Below, piece by piece: positions 37,201-46,049 of a DNA stretch of 47,002 bases. The notes beneath the pieces were generated by a model. That model saw only the letters and a list, made by a program, of their open reading frames with translations. It searched no databases and was not told the DNA's origin. Every line of letters begins with the position of its first letter. The first letter of the stretch is position 1. The DNA is from an uncultured Porphyromonadaceae bacterium (GTDB lineage: Bacteria; Bacteroidota; Bacteroidia; Bacteroidales; Muribaculaceae), in assembly GCA_947174335.1 (NCBI GenBank), contig CAMWIM010000011.1, positions 1-47,002 on the forward strand, given 5' to 3'. The translations under genes were made by a program, and so were the position numbers.

Positions 37201-39784
37201 AAGAATTTCCACTTATGCCGACCAAATAGGCAGGACTTACGGCAGCAACTCGACAAATACCGGATTCTCAAATCCTTATAATTATGCATATCCGTCATTC
37301 AACCTTCACGGCTACTCTTGGTATGGCAACTCAATCATGCGTCGATACGCTACACGAGCTGTAACCACCAACGGAATGGTTATCGAGGAGATGGTACAAA
37401 TGGATGCCGCTCCGATGATGAAAGCGGCAGGTGTAGCCGATCTGGGAGATGCTAAAGAGGAAGTAGCCGAAGCTGAAGCCGATGATGCAGTAGCCGGCGG
37501 TTCCGACGAACCGGAACAAGCTGTTGACGTACGACCGTCAGAAGTGCCATTAGCTCTGTTCAGCCCGATGCTGACAACAGATGAAAATGGCAAGTTAAGC
37601 GTTTCATTCACATGGCCCAACAGCGTTACCGAATGGATTGTCAACACTTCAGCATACAATCAGGACACTGAGTTTGCAACACTCATCAAAAATGCAGTCG
37701 CAGCTAAACAGATTATGGTTAGCGTCAATGCTCCTCGCTTTGTCAGAGTCGGCAACCAAGCCGTTATAACAGCTACGGTTATGAATAATTCTGACATCGT
37801 TCTGAAAAACATAAATGCATCTATCGAAATCCGTTCGCTCGACACAAATAAGATAATCGCTTCAACCGCTGACGACCTCACTCTTGAACCGTTATCTTCG
37901 ACCGACATTTCAATTAAACTTGATGTTGACGATCAAGCTTCGGGCTTGCTTGTAATCTCTCGTGCGACCTGCAAGAATTACAGTGACGGCGAGCAAGTTG
38001 CCGTTGCCGTTCTTCCTGATGTCGAACCTGTTATCGATACCAAGACCTTTTACATTGCCCCCGACATAAACACTGCTTCATTCAAACTTGAAGGGTCATC
38101 AAAAGGCACAACAACTCTTGAGTTAAATCTCAATCCTACATGGTCGGTTGTCACTGCCCTGCCCGGTCTTATTGACGACAAGCCCTCTACATCAATCAAG
38201 GCAGCACTGAACTATTTCTCGGCTATGACCGCAACCGGTATTCTCAACAGCCATCCCGAGATAAAAGCGGCACTAAAAGGTTGGACCGAATCAATTGGTC
38301 GTGACTCAACCTTGGTTTCGGCACTGTCAAATAACCCCGATTTAAAATCGATAATGCTCAATTCGACTCCTTGGATAGTTGACGAAATGAACGATACACG
38401 TCGCATGACCCGGCTTGCATTACTGTTTGACAACAAGGAAATTGAATCTAACATTAAGAGTTCAAAGACAGTTCTTAAAAATCTGTTCAAGCAGAACGAA
38501 GGCTGGAGCTGGTCGTCGTATGGCGACAAACCGTCAGAATGGGCGACAACATCAGTTCTTTATCTGATTGGCAACCTGAAATCTACAGGTTATTACAATG
38601 CTGACAGCGATCTTGAAAAGATGATTGGAAATGCTGTCAAATTCATTGACAAACAAATAGTTGAGCGTCAAAAACTGTCTAAACAGCCAATATTCGACCC
38701 GTTCTATGTCTATGTGCGCTCAATGTATCCCGAAATACCGAAATCATCGGTTGTCTCATCAATCACATCCCACACAATTCAAAAAATTTTGGCTGACTGG
38801 AAGCAGCTCGACACCCCGACCAAAGCGATTGCCGCTCAAATTCTCTATCGCAACAATTACAAGACGGTCGCCAAGTCTGTTCTTGAGTCAATCAAGCAGT
38901 TTGCCGTAGTTTCGCCCGAACGCGGAATGTACTGGCCCAATATCCGGTCAAGCCAATGGTGGAGTACCGAAGCCGTAGCCCAAACCGCACAGATACTCAA
39001 TGCCTTCAAATTAATATCACCGACTTCGCCCGATATTGATTTGATACGTCAATGGCTCATCCTCGAAAAGAGCAGAAACAACTGGGGATCGGAATTGTCA
39101 GCTAACATCGTAATAACTTCAATCCTTAATTCAGGCTCAAATTGGGCTGTGCCAAGCGATAACAAGTTCTCTATATCAGTCAACGGCAAGGATATTAAGC
39201 CCGATGAAGCCGACCTGTTGACCGGGTATCTCAGATTTAACATCTCTGACTTAAGCAAAAAAGGCAAATATGACATCTCAATAAAGAAAGGTTTCAACGG
39301 ACCCGCATTCGGAGCCCTGTATAACATTTCATCTCAAAAAATTGAAGATGTAAAAGCAAGCGAAAACAGCGAATTTTCGGTTGAAAAACGTTATTATATC
39401 CGTCAGATTACACCTTCAGGCGACTCATGGGTCGAGTCAGACACTTTCTCGGTCGGCGACCGTGTACGAACAACCCTTACTATAAAATCGACTGTCGATT
39501 TGTCATACGTCACCGTCAAAGACCTGCGTCCCGCTTGTCTTGAACCCGTCAATCAGTTACCGACCCCGGTATATTGCGACGGCATTGTATTTTATCGCGA
39601 AAACCGCGATACCGAGTCACTAATGTTCATTGATTTTCTCCCGCGCGGAGTGTATGTCATCGCTCAGGAATTCAATGTTGACCGTCCCGGCATCTATTCA
39701 TCGGGAATGGTTGAAGTTGCAAGTTCATATTCGCCACAATACAATGTTCATTCTGCGGGGAGTATGATTACAAGCAATCCTTAA
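34217..39784 (+). CDS. Alpha-2-macroglobulin family protein, thioester lost
   Basis: A 1855-residue exported protein (signal peptide 1-25, ending INAQ). A helical N-terminal part of about 330 residues is followed by MG-type beta domains, with VYHPGDELEWALVAIKTDN near 530 as the MG2 start, and by the A2M segment FSPMLTTDENGKLSVSFTWPNSVTEW (from F1115). The terpenoid-cyclase-like helical domain follows (about 1300-1600). At the place where related bacterial proteins have C-x-E-Q for the thioester, this one reads S1324-T-S-I1327, so no covalent trap can form. A poly-acidic, Ala-rich stretch lies at about 1070-1105. The family traps proteases or protects the periplasm; function here is inferred. 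Confidence 0.88.
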   Translation: MNTVRLFKLLTLSICLLLSQSINAQRSSIVDFSAPQTVMKDSRKDLSKAIDNNNSPEIVASLINLTLAKSLIDTDSIQSSLDLISEVEAQKSDDPVLQSVLDIMKADIYSSVYNRNRWTYNSRELPLKPLNKDLFQWSGKQFCLMIDSLIIKSLSNHEKLASTPLNDWKKVISTAKGSEKIFPTLLDFVGFKAISILKDRANGQIAARWLAPANVFTGMPTNYLLPTDSLVISTYQTLLKADTKYPVSAIYTDLDRLRWSGGSFSDSDTYFNALIDLADSYKKEPSSIVPLFSLVNQSRLNVERSKRLISLFENYKSRFGQTTYDKEIAQAIKFLKAPDLSYSFPENVKKDRPFNIKFKAQNCSKVVFSIYSVDSKGKPLALTSTHSINFSKKTPFAVDSLVIVSIPANGNYAIFSSFDGKPVDLKSYAPRIKVGSIFPMTVGVNQSTGLYMAADLETGKPIEDVTVTTKNRNTVIATGKTGNNGTVQLKSGNRATFKDGANNEIELYTYSLYNNYERNSVLASFTTSLPVYHPGDELEWALVAIKTDNKSRHPLANETFTVYFYDANNTLLDSVTAQTDRFGRITDKFNIPTEGLTGNFRLQAYQPAQKSYIGGAAVMVSDYKLPTFAVKVQSIDRDTPSKGDVSITGCAKTYSGFPITNAEVVARLSGMSWSFWRSKSDNFYSTTVQTDDKGEFTVVFSNSLLSQTPENYSLFATSFDVTSSAGETRSTSCNFSIGRKYGINLAGSNIYDISSPVNLGIEVQAPSGNKVSIPLTVKLSSKNKDIFSKSLTTPSATIDLSTVTPGEYSLTISPVDTTLAESVSTNVILYNPAVKAINIDQMLWTPQSYISFDRNTGEILLATNRDELTVNMIITLPDSLLSQQWITLTKGLNHIPVSLPQDISRGSINLISVNNFESAQQYIQFTTPPARKKLDISIESFRDKVQPLENEKWTFSTKFDGAAQETALLLNIFSASINDIKTHRIFTLPPFRPTIRISTYADQIGRTYGSNSTNTGFSNPYNYAYPSFNLHGYSWYGNSIMRRYATRAVTTNGMVIEEMVQMDAAPMMKAAGVADLGDAKEEVAEAEADDAVAGGSDEPEQAVDVRPSEVPLALFSPMLTTDENGKLSVSFTWPNSVTEWIVNTSAYNQDTEFATLIKNAVAAKQIMVSVNAPRFVRVGNQAVITATVMNNSDIVLKNINASIEIRSLDTNKIIASTADDLTLEPLSSTDISIKLDVDDQASGLLVISRATCKNYSDGEQVAVAVLPDVEPVIDTKTFYIAPDINTASFKLEGSSKGTTTLELNLNPTWSVVTALPGLIDDKPSTSIKAALNYFSAMTATGILNSHPEIKAALKGWTESIGRDSTLVSALSNNPDLKSIMLNSTPWIVDEMNDTRRMTRLALLFDNKEIESNIKSSKTVLKNLFKQNEGWSWSSYGDKPSEWATTSVLYLIGNLKSTGYYNADSDLEKMIGNAVKFIDKQIVERQKLSKQPIFDPFYVYVRSMYPEIPKSSVVSSITSHTIQKILADWKQLDTPTKAIAAQILYRNNYKTVAKSVLESIKQFAVVSPERGMYWPNIRSSQWWSTEAVAQTAQILNAFKLISPTSPDIDLIRQWLILEKSRNNWGSELSANIVITSILNSGSNWAVPSDNKFSISVNGKDIKPDEADLLTGYLRFNISDLSKKGKYDISIKKGFNGPAFGALYNISSQKIEDVKASENSEFSVEKRYYIRQITPSGDSWVESDTFSVGDRVRTTLTIKSTVDLSYVTVKDLRPACLEPVNQLPTPVYCDGIVFYRENRDTESLMFIDFLPRGVYVIAQEFNVDRPGIYSSGMVEVASSYSPQYNVHSAGSMITSNP

Positions 39785-39815
39785 CAAATAAACTTATTGT
39801 CTGTTTAAATTAGTT

Positions 39816-39851
39816 AATACTTCCCTAAAATCCCAATTATAGGGAAGTATT
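39816..39851. repeat. Inverted repeat after the A2M gene
   Basis: AATACTTCCCT (39816-39826) and AGGGAAGTATT (39841-39851) form a perfect 11-bp stem with a 14-base loop. No T-run follows on either side, so it is either a factor-dependent or weak terminator for the A2M message, or an operator for the efflux operon. Confidence 0.55.
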
Positions 39852-39899
39852 GACAAATCATGCGAAGACAAAAAGCACTGTTGTTTCAAAAAAATTGAG

Positions 39900-39907
39900 T
39901 AACTTTG
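39900..39907 (+). promoter_or_regulatory. Candidate promoter of the RND efflux operon
   Basis: TAACTTTG matches the -7 consensus exactly; no good TTTG is found 19-21 bases upstream (only TTG at 16 bases). The leader to the adaptor start would be about 55 nt. Confidence 0.5.
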
Positions 39908-39968
39908 CACCGATTTTTTAGTCTTCTTAGAAAAAATATATAACATAATAAAAAGTAAAAAACAGACA

Positions 39969-41165
39969 ATGAACAAACTTAATGCATTATGCTCAACCAA
40001 GTGGGCCATTGCAGGCACCTTGATGATTCTCGCATCATGTTCAGGTGGCGATAAAGCCAAACAACAAATGATGATGATGCAACAGGCTGCTCCTCAAATC
40101 GCAACCGTAACTCTCAATTACAGCAACAGCGATCTTTCGACAACCTATCCCGCAACAATCAAAGGTAAAACCGACGTTGAAATTCGTCCTCAGGTATCAG
40201 GTTTCATCACCCGCGTTCTCGTTGACGAAGGTCAACATGTTGTAAAAGGTCAACCTCTTTTCAACATCGACAACGTTCAATTCCAAGCCGCAGTTGACAA
40301 TGCAAAAGCTGCCGTAAACGTTGCTCAGACCGCCCTTCAGACTGCAACCCTTACCGCACAGAACAAACAGCAACTGTTTGACAAAAACATTATCAGCGAG
40401 TATGAAAATCAGCTTGCACAAAATGACCTTGCAATGGCTAAATCTCAGCTTGCACAGGCTCAGGCAGGTTTAATCACAGCTCAAAAAAATCTCTCATATA
40501 CTGTCGTTACCGCCCCCAGCAGCGGTGTGATTGGCACTATACCCAATCGTGAAGGGACACTCGCATCTCCCTCGATGATGCAACCTCTCACAACTGTCAG
40601 TGACAACGGTGATGTATATGCCTACATCTCACTCACCGAAAAAGACATTCTCCAACTCACCGACAACGGCAAATATTCTCTCAACGAAAAAATCAAAGAG
40701 ATGCCCGAGGTTTCACTCCGCCTTTCTGACGGAACAATCTATCCCGAACTTGGTAAAGTATCTACAGTTTCAGGTATCATTGACAATGCTACCGGCTCGG
40801 CTTCAGTTCGCATCCTCTTCAAAAACCCCAACGGAATGCTCCGCAGCGGTTCAACCGGTCAGATTCTTATGCCGGTGCGCATGGACAGCGTTATCGTAAT
40901 TCCCCAGAAAGCTACATCTGAACTTCAGGACATCCGCTACGCCTACGTCGTTAATGACAGCAACATGGTGACATCAGTTCCCATCACCGTTTCTCCAATC
41001 AACGATGGTAAAAACTTTGTTGTAACTTCCGGTCTTAAAGCCGGTCAGCGCATCGCTATCGAAGGCGTCGGTACAAAAGTACGCAATGGATCTGTTATCC
41101 AGCCTGTTGACCCGGCTCAAGCTGCCGCTGCCGCTCAACAGCAAGCCTCAGCTGCCGGCAAATAA
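39969..41165 (+). CDS. RND efflux periplasmic adaptor (membrane fusion lipoprotein)
   Basis: A 398-residue AcrA/MexA-type protein. The signal ends LASC with the acylated Cys at residue 24. Order of domains: lipoyl half KTDVEIRPQVSGFITRVLVDEGQHVVKGQPLF, a coiled-coil hairpin (about residues 100-170, Ala/Gln-rich), the second lipoyl half LSYTVVTAPSSGVIGTI, then beta-barrel and membrane-proximal domains. The last 20 residues are Ala/Gln-rich. It bridges the inner-membrane pump and the outer-membrane channel encoded by the next two genes (58 and 29 bp gaps). Confidence 0.95.
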   Translation: MNKLNALCSTKWAIAGTLMILASCSGGDKAKQQMMMMQQAAPQIATVTLNYSNSDLSTTYPATIKGKTDVEIRPQVSGFITRVLVDEGQHVVKGQPLFNIDNVQFQAAVDNAKAAVNVAQTALQTATLTAQNKQQLFDKNIISEYENQLAQNDLAMAKSQLAQAQAGLITAQKNLSYTVVTAPSSGVIGTIPNREGTLASPSMMQPLTTVSDNGDVYAYISLTEKDILQLTDNGKYSLNEKIKEMPEVSLRLSDGTIYPELGKVSTVSGIIDNATGSASVRILFKNPNGMLRSGSTGQILMPVRMDSVIVIPQKATSELQDIRYAYVVNDSNMVTSVPITVSPINDGKNFVVTSGLKAGQRIAIEGVGTKVRNGSVIQPVDPAQAAAAAQQQASAAGK

Positions 41166-41223
41166 ACCGATACGGCAAGCAATAAATTAAATCAAAACAT
41201 TTCTTCCTTTTCAATACAAGAAA

Positions 41224-44200
41224 ATGAAATTAGATACTTTTATTAACAGACCGGTGCTCTCAACGGTGATTTCAATCTTCATCGTTCTGCTCGGTCTCAT
41301 CGGCCTGGTGTCACTCCCCGTTACCCAGTTCCCCGATATTGCACCGCCAACAATCAGCGTATCGACCACATATACCGGTGCCAACGCTCAGGCTGTGCTA
41401 AACTCTGTAATCGCACCTCTTGAAGAATCAATCAACGGTGCCGAAGGTATGACCTACATGGAATCAACCGCAACCAACACCGGTTCTGCAACGATTACCA
41501 TTCACTTCAAACAGGGCTTCGACCCCGATATGGCGGCTGTGGATGTTCAAAACCGTGTGGCTAAAGCTCAAAATCTTCTTCCCGCCGAAGTAACCCGTGT
41601 AGGTGTGCTGACACAGAAACGTCAGACCTCTATGCTCCTCGGTATCGCTCTCTACAGCAATACTGACGAATATTCTGAGGAGTTCCTCGACAACTACATG
41701 AAAATCAACATCATCCCCGAGATTCAACGTGTCAAGGGTGTTGGTGATGTGATGTCGTTCGGTGCTGACTACTCAATGCGTATATGGCTCAAGCCCGAGG
41801 TTATGGCTCAATACCATCTCATGCCCGAAGACATTTCAATGGCTCTCGCCGAACAAAACATCGAGGCTGCTCCCGGTGCTTTCGGTGAACAGGGTAACCA
41901 GTCATTCCAATATACCATTAAATATAAAGGCCGTCTTTCCACTCCCGAAGAATTTGGCGATATCGTTATCCGTGCTAAAGACAACGGCGAGGTTCTTTAT
42001 CTTAAAGATGTGGCTGAAGTCGAACTTGGTAAGGTGACCTATGGTTTCCACGCCACCCTCAACAACAAGCCCGGTACAATGGCTGTCGTGTTCCAGACCG
42101 CCGGTTCAAATGCTACCGAGATTATCAACGAATGTCTCAAGCTCGTCGACAAACTGCGTCCCGACCTTCCAAAAGGTCTTGAGTTCGCAATTCCGATGAA
42201 CAACAACGACTTCCTTTATGCTTCTATCCACGAGGTGTTGAAAACCCTTCTTGAGGCATTCATCCTCGTGTTCTTCGTGGTATATGTATTCCTTCAGGAC
42301 ATTCGTTCAACAATCATTCCGGCGATTGCCATTCCGGTTGCCCTTATCGGTACATTCTTCTTGATGAATGTCATCGGCTTCTCTATCAACCTCATCACCC
42401 TCTCGGCTCTCGTACTCGCGATTGCGATTGTGGTCGATGATGCGATTGTGGTTGTCGAGGCTGTCCATGCCAAACTTGATGTCGGATACAAGAGCGCGCG
42501 CAAAGCATCAATCGATGCGATGAACGAGATCGGTAGCGCGATCATCTCTATCACACTTGTAATGATGCTCGTGTTCATCCCCGTGTCGTTCATGTCAGGT
42601 ACATCAGGTGTGTTCTACCGTCAGTTTGGTTTGACCATGGCAATCGCCATCGGATTCTCAGCTATCAATGCATTGACACTTTCACCTGCCCTTTGTGCCG
42701 TGTTCCTTAAAGCTCATGGCGATAACAAGTCCCTTGGCGAGCGCATGGGCGAAGCCTATAAAGCTGCCGGTCAAGCCGTTGCAAGCAAATACAAAAAAAC
42801 ATTCAAACTTGACCTTCCCCCTGTTGTAACAGGCCTACTCCTTATTGCCACTATCTTCTTCATGATCAAGGGCTGGTACTCGTTTGAAAATCCCATACTC
42901 TCGATTGTTTGTTGGATTATCGCAATCACAACCGTTCTCGGTCTTTTCTCTCCCCGTTTCCACAAAGGGTTTGAAAAAGGTTACGAACGACTTCTCAAAG
43001 TCTATAAAAAAGGTACCGAGTTTTTCATGTGTCACAAAATTACATCGTTTATAACCGTTGCGGTTTCAATCGTTGTACTTGTAGTGCTCATGAGAATTAC
43101 ACCGTCGGCTCTTGTCCCCAGCGAAGATACCGGTACATTGTTTGTGATGGTCGATATGCCCCCGGGCACATCTCAGGAACGCACAATGGAGGTAATGGAC
43201 AAGGTTGACCAGATTATCTTGTCTAATCCCGCCGTAGAATTTAGCCAGAAAATCGTCGGCTACTCATTCCTTGCCGGTCAGGGTGCCACTTATGGTACTT
43301 TCATCGTCAAACTCAAAGACTGGTCTAAGCGACACGACAAATCAATGAGCTCTGATGCGGTTGTCGGTCAGATTTACGGAATGGCAGGACAGCTTATCAA
43401 TGACGGACGTGTTGTTGCTTTTGCTCCGCCTATGATTGCAGGTTACTCAGTCACCAACGGTTTTGAAATCAAGATGCAGGATCGCACAGGTGGCGACATC
43501 AACACTTTCTTCAACATTGTGCAAGGCTTCCTCGCTCAGCTCAATGCTCAGCCTGAAATCCAGATGGCATACTCAACCTTCAACCCGTCATTCCCTCAGT
43601 ACATGGTTGACATCGACGCCGCCAAAGCCAAACAAGCCGGCATCAGTCCTTCGTCAATTCTCTCTACTTTGCAGGGTTATTACGGTGGTATGTATGTATC
43701 TAACTTCAACCGTTTCGGTAAAATTTACCGCGTTATGATGCAGGCAAATCCCGAAGCGCGCGTTTCACCCGAGACATTGTCGTCAATCAAGATTCGTAAC
43801 GGCAACGAAATGGCTTCGCTGTCAAACTTCGTTACCCTCAAAAAAATCTATGGTCCCGACCTACTCACCCGATTCAATATGTTCCAATCTATTTCGGTGA
43901 CAGGTTCGCCGGCTCCGGGTTACTCATCGGGTGACGCTCTTGCAGCCATCACTCGTGTGGCTCAACAGACACTTCCTGCCGGCTACGGTTATGAATACTC
44001 GGGTATGACCCGTGAGGAAGCAGGTTCAAGCAGCAACCAGACTGCTATCATCTTCGGGCTCTGTCTCCTTTTCGTTTACCTTATCCTTTCAGCCCAGTAT
44101 GAAAGCTATATTGTGCCATTTGCCGTTATTCTTTCTATTCCGTTCGGTCTTATGGGATCATTTATCTTTGCCGACATCTTCAGCATTTCAAACAATATCT

Positions 44201-44598
44201 ACCTGCAAATTGCGCTCATCATGCTTATCGGTCTTCTTGCCAAGAACGCAATTCTTATCGTAGAGTTTGCACTTGAACGCCGTCGAACCGGTATGTCGGT
44301 TGTCAACGCTTCAATCCAAGGTGCTACCGCACGTCTCCGTCCTATCCTTATGACATCACTGGCTCTCATCATCGGTCTTTTGCCTTTGATGTTTGCAAGC
44401 GGCGTAGGTGCCAACGGTAACCGTGCGCTCGGTACAGGTGCAATCGGTGGTATGCTCATCGGTATGATTCTTCAGGTACTTGTTGTTCCGGCTCTCTTTG
44501 TTGCCTTCCAGCTCATTCAGGAGAAAATTTCTCCGCTCAAATGGACCGACACCAACAACGCCGATATCGAATCAGAGATTCAGCAGCTTGCTCGATAA
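41224..44598 (+). CDS. RND efflux inner-membrane pump (AcrB-like) with insertion
   Basis: An 1124-residue HAE1-type pump, longer than the 1049 of AcrB. The proton-relay acids D405-D406 (VVDDAIVVVEAV) and the matching K1007 (LLAKNAILIVEF) are present, as are the opening INRPVLSTVISIFIVLLG and the porter domains. Between helix 6 (ends near ALCAVFLK) and helix 7 (around residues 605-620) there is an insertion of about 75 residues containing two hydrophobic segments, about 533-551 and 557-577, separated by a short polar turn. The usual pump has only a cytoplasmic linker there. Substrates cannot be deduced; this class exports drugs, bile salts and detergents. Confidence 0.96.
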   Translation: MKLDTFINRPVLSTVISIFIVLLGLIGLVSLPVTQFPDIAPPTISVSTTYTGANAQAVLNSVIAPLEESINGAEGMTYMESTATNTGSATITIHFKQGFDPDMAAVDVQNRVAKAQNLLPAEVTRVGVLTQKRQTSMLLGIALYSNTDEYSEEFLDNYMKINIIPEIQRVKGVGDVMSFGADYSMRIWLKPEVMAQYHLMPEDISMALAEQNIEAAPGAFGEQGNQSFQYTIKYKGRLSTPEEFGDIVIRAKDNGEVLYLKDVAEVELGKVTYGFHATLNNKPGTMAVVFQTAGSNATEIINECLKLVDKLRPDLPKGLEFAIPMNNNDFLYASIHEVLKTLLEAFILVFFVVYVFLQDIRSTIIPAIAIPVALIGTFFLMNVIGFSINLITLSALVLAIAIVVDDAIVVVEAVHAKLDVGYKSARKASIDAMNEIGSAIISITLVMMLVFIPVSFMSGTSGVFYRQFGLTMAIAIGFSAINALTLSPALCAVFLKAHGDNKSLGERMGEAYKAAGQAVASKYKKTFKLDLPPVVTGLLLIATIFFMIKGWYSFENPILSIVCWIIAITTVLGLFSPRFHKGFEKGYERLLKVYKKGTEFFMCHKITSFITVAVSIVVLVVLMRITPSALVPSEDTGTLFVMVDMPPGTSQERTMEVMDKVDQIILSNPAVEFSQKIVGYSFLAGQGATYGTFIVKLKDWSKRHDKSMSSDAVVGQIYGMAGQLINDGRVVAFAPPMIAGYSVTNGFEIKMQDRTGGDINTFFNIVQGFLAQLNAQPEIQMAYSTFNPSFPQYMVDIDAAKAKQAGISPSSILSTLQGYYGGMYVSNFNRFGKIYRVMMQANPEARVSPETLSSIKIRNGNEMASLSNFVTLKKIYGPDLLTRFNMFQSISVTGSPAPGYSSGDALAAITRVAQQTLPAGYGYEYSGMTREEAGSSSNQTAIIFGLCLLFVYLILSAQYESYIVPFAVILSIPFGLMGSFIFADIFSISNNIYLQIALIMLIGLLAKNAILIVEFALERRRTGMSVVNASIQGATARLRPILMTSLALIIGLLPLMFASGVGANGNRALGTGAIGGMLIGMILQVLVVPALFVAFQLIQEKISPLKWTDTNNADIESEIQQLAR

Positions 44599-44627
44599 TA
44601 TTAATCCCCTACTTTTGATTTTTCACA

Positions 44628-46010
44628 ATGAAAAAAAATATAATCATTTCAACTGTGGCTCTGGCGAGTTTGTTCTCACTCTCCGGATGCCACATCTACC
44701 AGAAATTTGACGTCAGCAAACAAGACAGTCAAATAGCGAGGGAATATGCCGATGCAGTCAACCAGTCTGATGATGAACAATCATTTGGCGACCTGCCCTG
44801 GGAACAGGTTTTCACTGACCCTGTTTTGGCTGACTTGATTCGCCAAGCCCTTGAAAACAACTCAGATCTCAACAATGCGCGCTTGAACATCGAGGTTGCT
44901 CACGCTAATCTGCGTGGTGCCCGCCTCAGCTATCTGCCTTCACTTGCTCTCGCACCTCAAGGTGGAGCTTCAAGCATCGCCAACGGTCCACTCACCAACT
45001 GGACATATACCATTCCTTTGAGTGCTTCATGGGAAGTTGATATTTTCGCAAAACTTCTCAACGCCAACCGCAGCGCAAAGGCGTCTTATGAAATGAGTCA
45101 GGACTACTGTCAAGCAGTTCGCTCTCAAATCATCGGTGGTGTTGCAAACACATATTATGCCATTGCCGCCCTCAAAAGCCAGATTGCATTATGTGAGAAC
45201 ACCTCGGTAATCTGGAAAGAAAATGTCGAGACAATGCGCAACTACAAACTAATCGGTCGCGCCAACGAGGCTGCCGTTGTTCAAAGCGAAGCAAACTACT
45301 TCAACATCCTCGCTCAACTGACTGATTTGCGCACATCTCTCACTCAGGCATATAACACAATGTCACTTTTGCTTCATCAGCAACCTCAGGAATATGAAAT
45401 TCAACAGCTTGTGACTTATGCCGCACCCACAATTGCGCTTGACGGTGTTCCGATGTCTCTTCTTGCATCACGTCCCGATGTACGTGCGTCAGAACGCTCA
45501 CTCGCCGTTGCTTACTACGCGACAAACTCAGCTCGTGCAGCTTTCTATCCGACCTTAACAATCACCGCTAACTACGGCTTTACCAACAGTTTCGGTTCTA
45601 TGATCAAAAACCCGGGTGACTGGATCGCTTCGTTGGCAGGATCTCTTGTTGCTCCCTTGTTTAGCCGCGGTCAGAACATTGCACGTCTTGAGGCAACAAA
45701 AGCTCAGCAGAAACAAGCTCTCAACAACTTTGAGAAAGCTATTCTGTCGGCAAGCGCCGAAGTATCTAACGCACTCACATCATTCCGCAACAACGCCGAT
45801 AAAGCCGTGCTAATCAACTCTCAGGTTGAAGACCTTATCAAAGCTCAGGAATATACCAAAGACCTCTTTGCTTTTGGTAGTGCTTCTTATCTTGAAGTGT
45901 TGACTGCGCAGTCAAGCCTGCTTTCAGCCCAGACAGCCCAAATCAACTGTCAACTTCAACAAGCTCAAGCGGTTATCAACCTCTATCAGACACTCGGTGG
46001 TGGTCGTTAA
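44628..46010 (+). CDS. RND efflux outer-membrane channel (TolC/OprM-like lipoprotein)
   Basis: A 460-residue outer-membrane factor. The signal ends LSGC with the acylated Cys at residue 21. The two repeats of the family are visible: DLIRQALENNSDLNNARLNIEVAHANLRGARL near 75 and LEVLTAQSSLLSAQTAQINCQLQQAQAVINLYQTLGGG at the C-terminus, plus LLASRPDVRASERSLAVAYYATNSARAAFYPTL in the middle. Trimers form a barrel and a periplasmic helical tunnel. It is the third gene of the pump operon and is followed 39 bp later by the LpxA-family gene. Confidence 0.95.
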   Translation: MKKNIIISTVALASLFSLSGCHIYQKFDVSKQDSQIAREYADAVNQSDDEQSFGDLPWEQVFTDPVLADLIRQALENNSDLNNARLNIEVAHANLRGARLSYLPSLALAPQGGASSIANGPLTNWTYTIPLSASWEVDIFAKLLNANRSAKASYEMSQDYCQAVRSQIIGGVANTYYAIAALKSQIALCENTSVIWKENVETMRNYKLIGRANEAAVVQSEANYFNILAQLTDLRTSLTQAYNTMSLLLHQQPQEYEIQQLVTYAAPTIALDGVPMSLLASRPDVRASERSLAVAYYATNSARAAFYPTLTITANYGFTNSFGSMIKNPGDWIASLAGSLVAPLFSRGQNIARLEATKAQQKQALNNFEKAILSASAEVSNALTSFRNNADKAVLINSQVEDLIKAQEYTKDLFAFGSASYLEVLTAQSSLLSAQTAQINCQLQQAQAVINLYQTLGGGR

Positions 46011-46049
46011 AACTAAACTTCATATCAAACTTTATAATAAATTATTACC

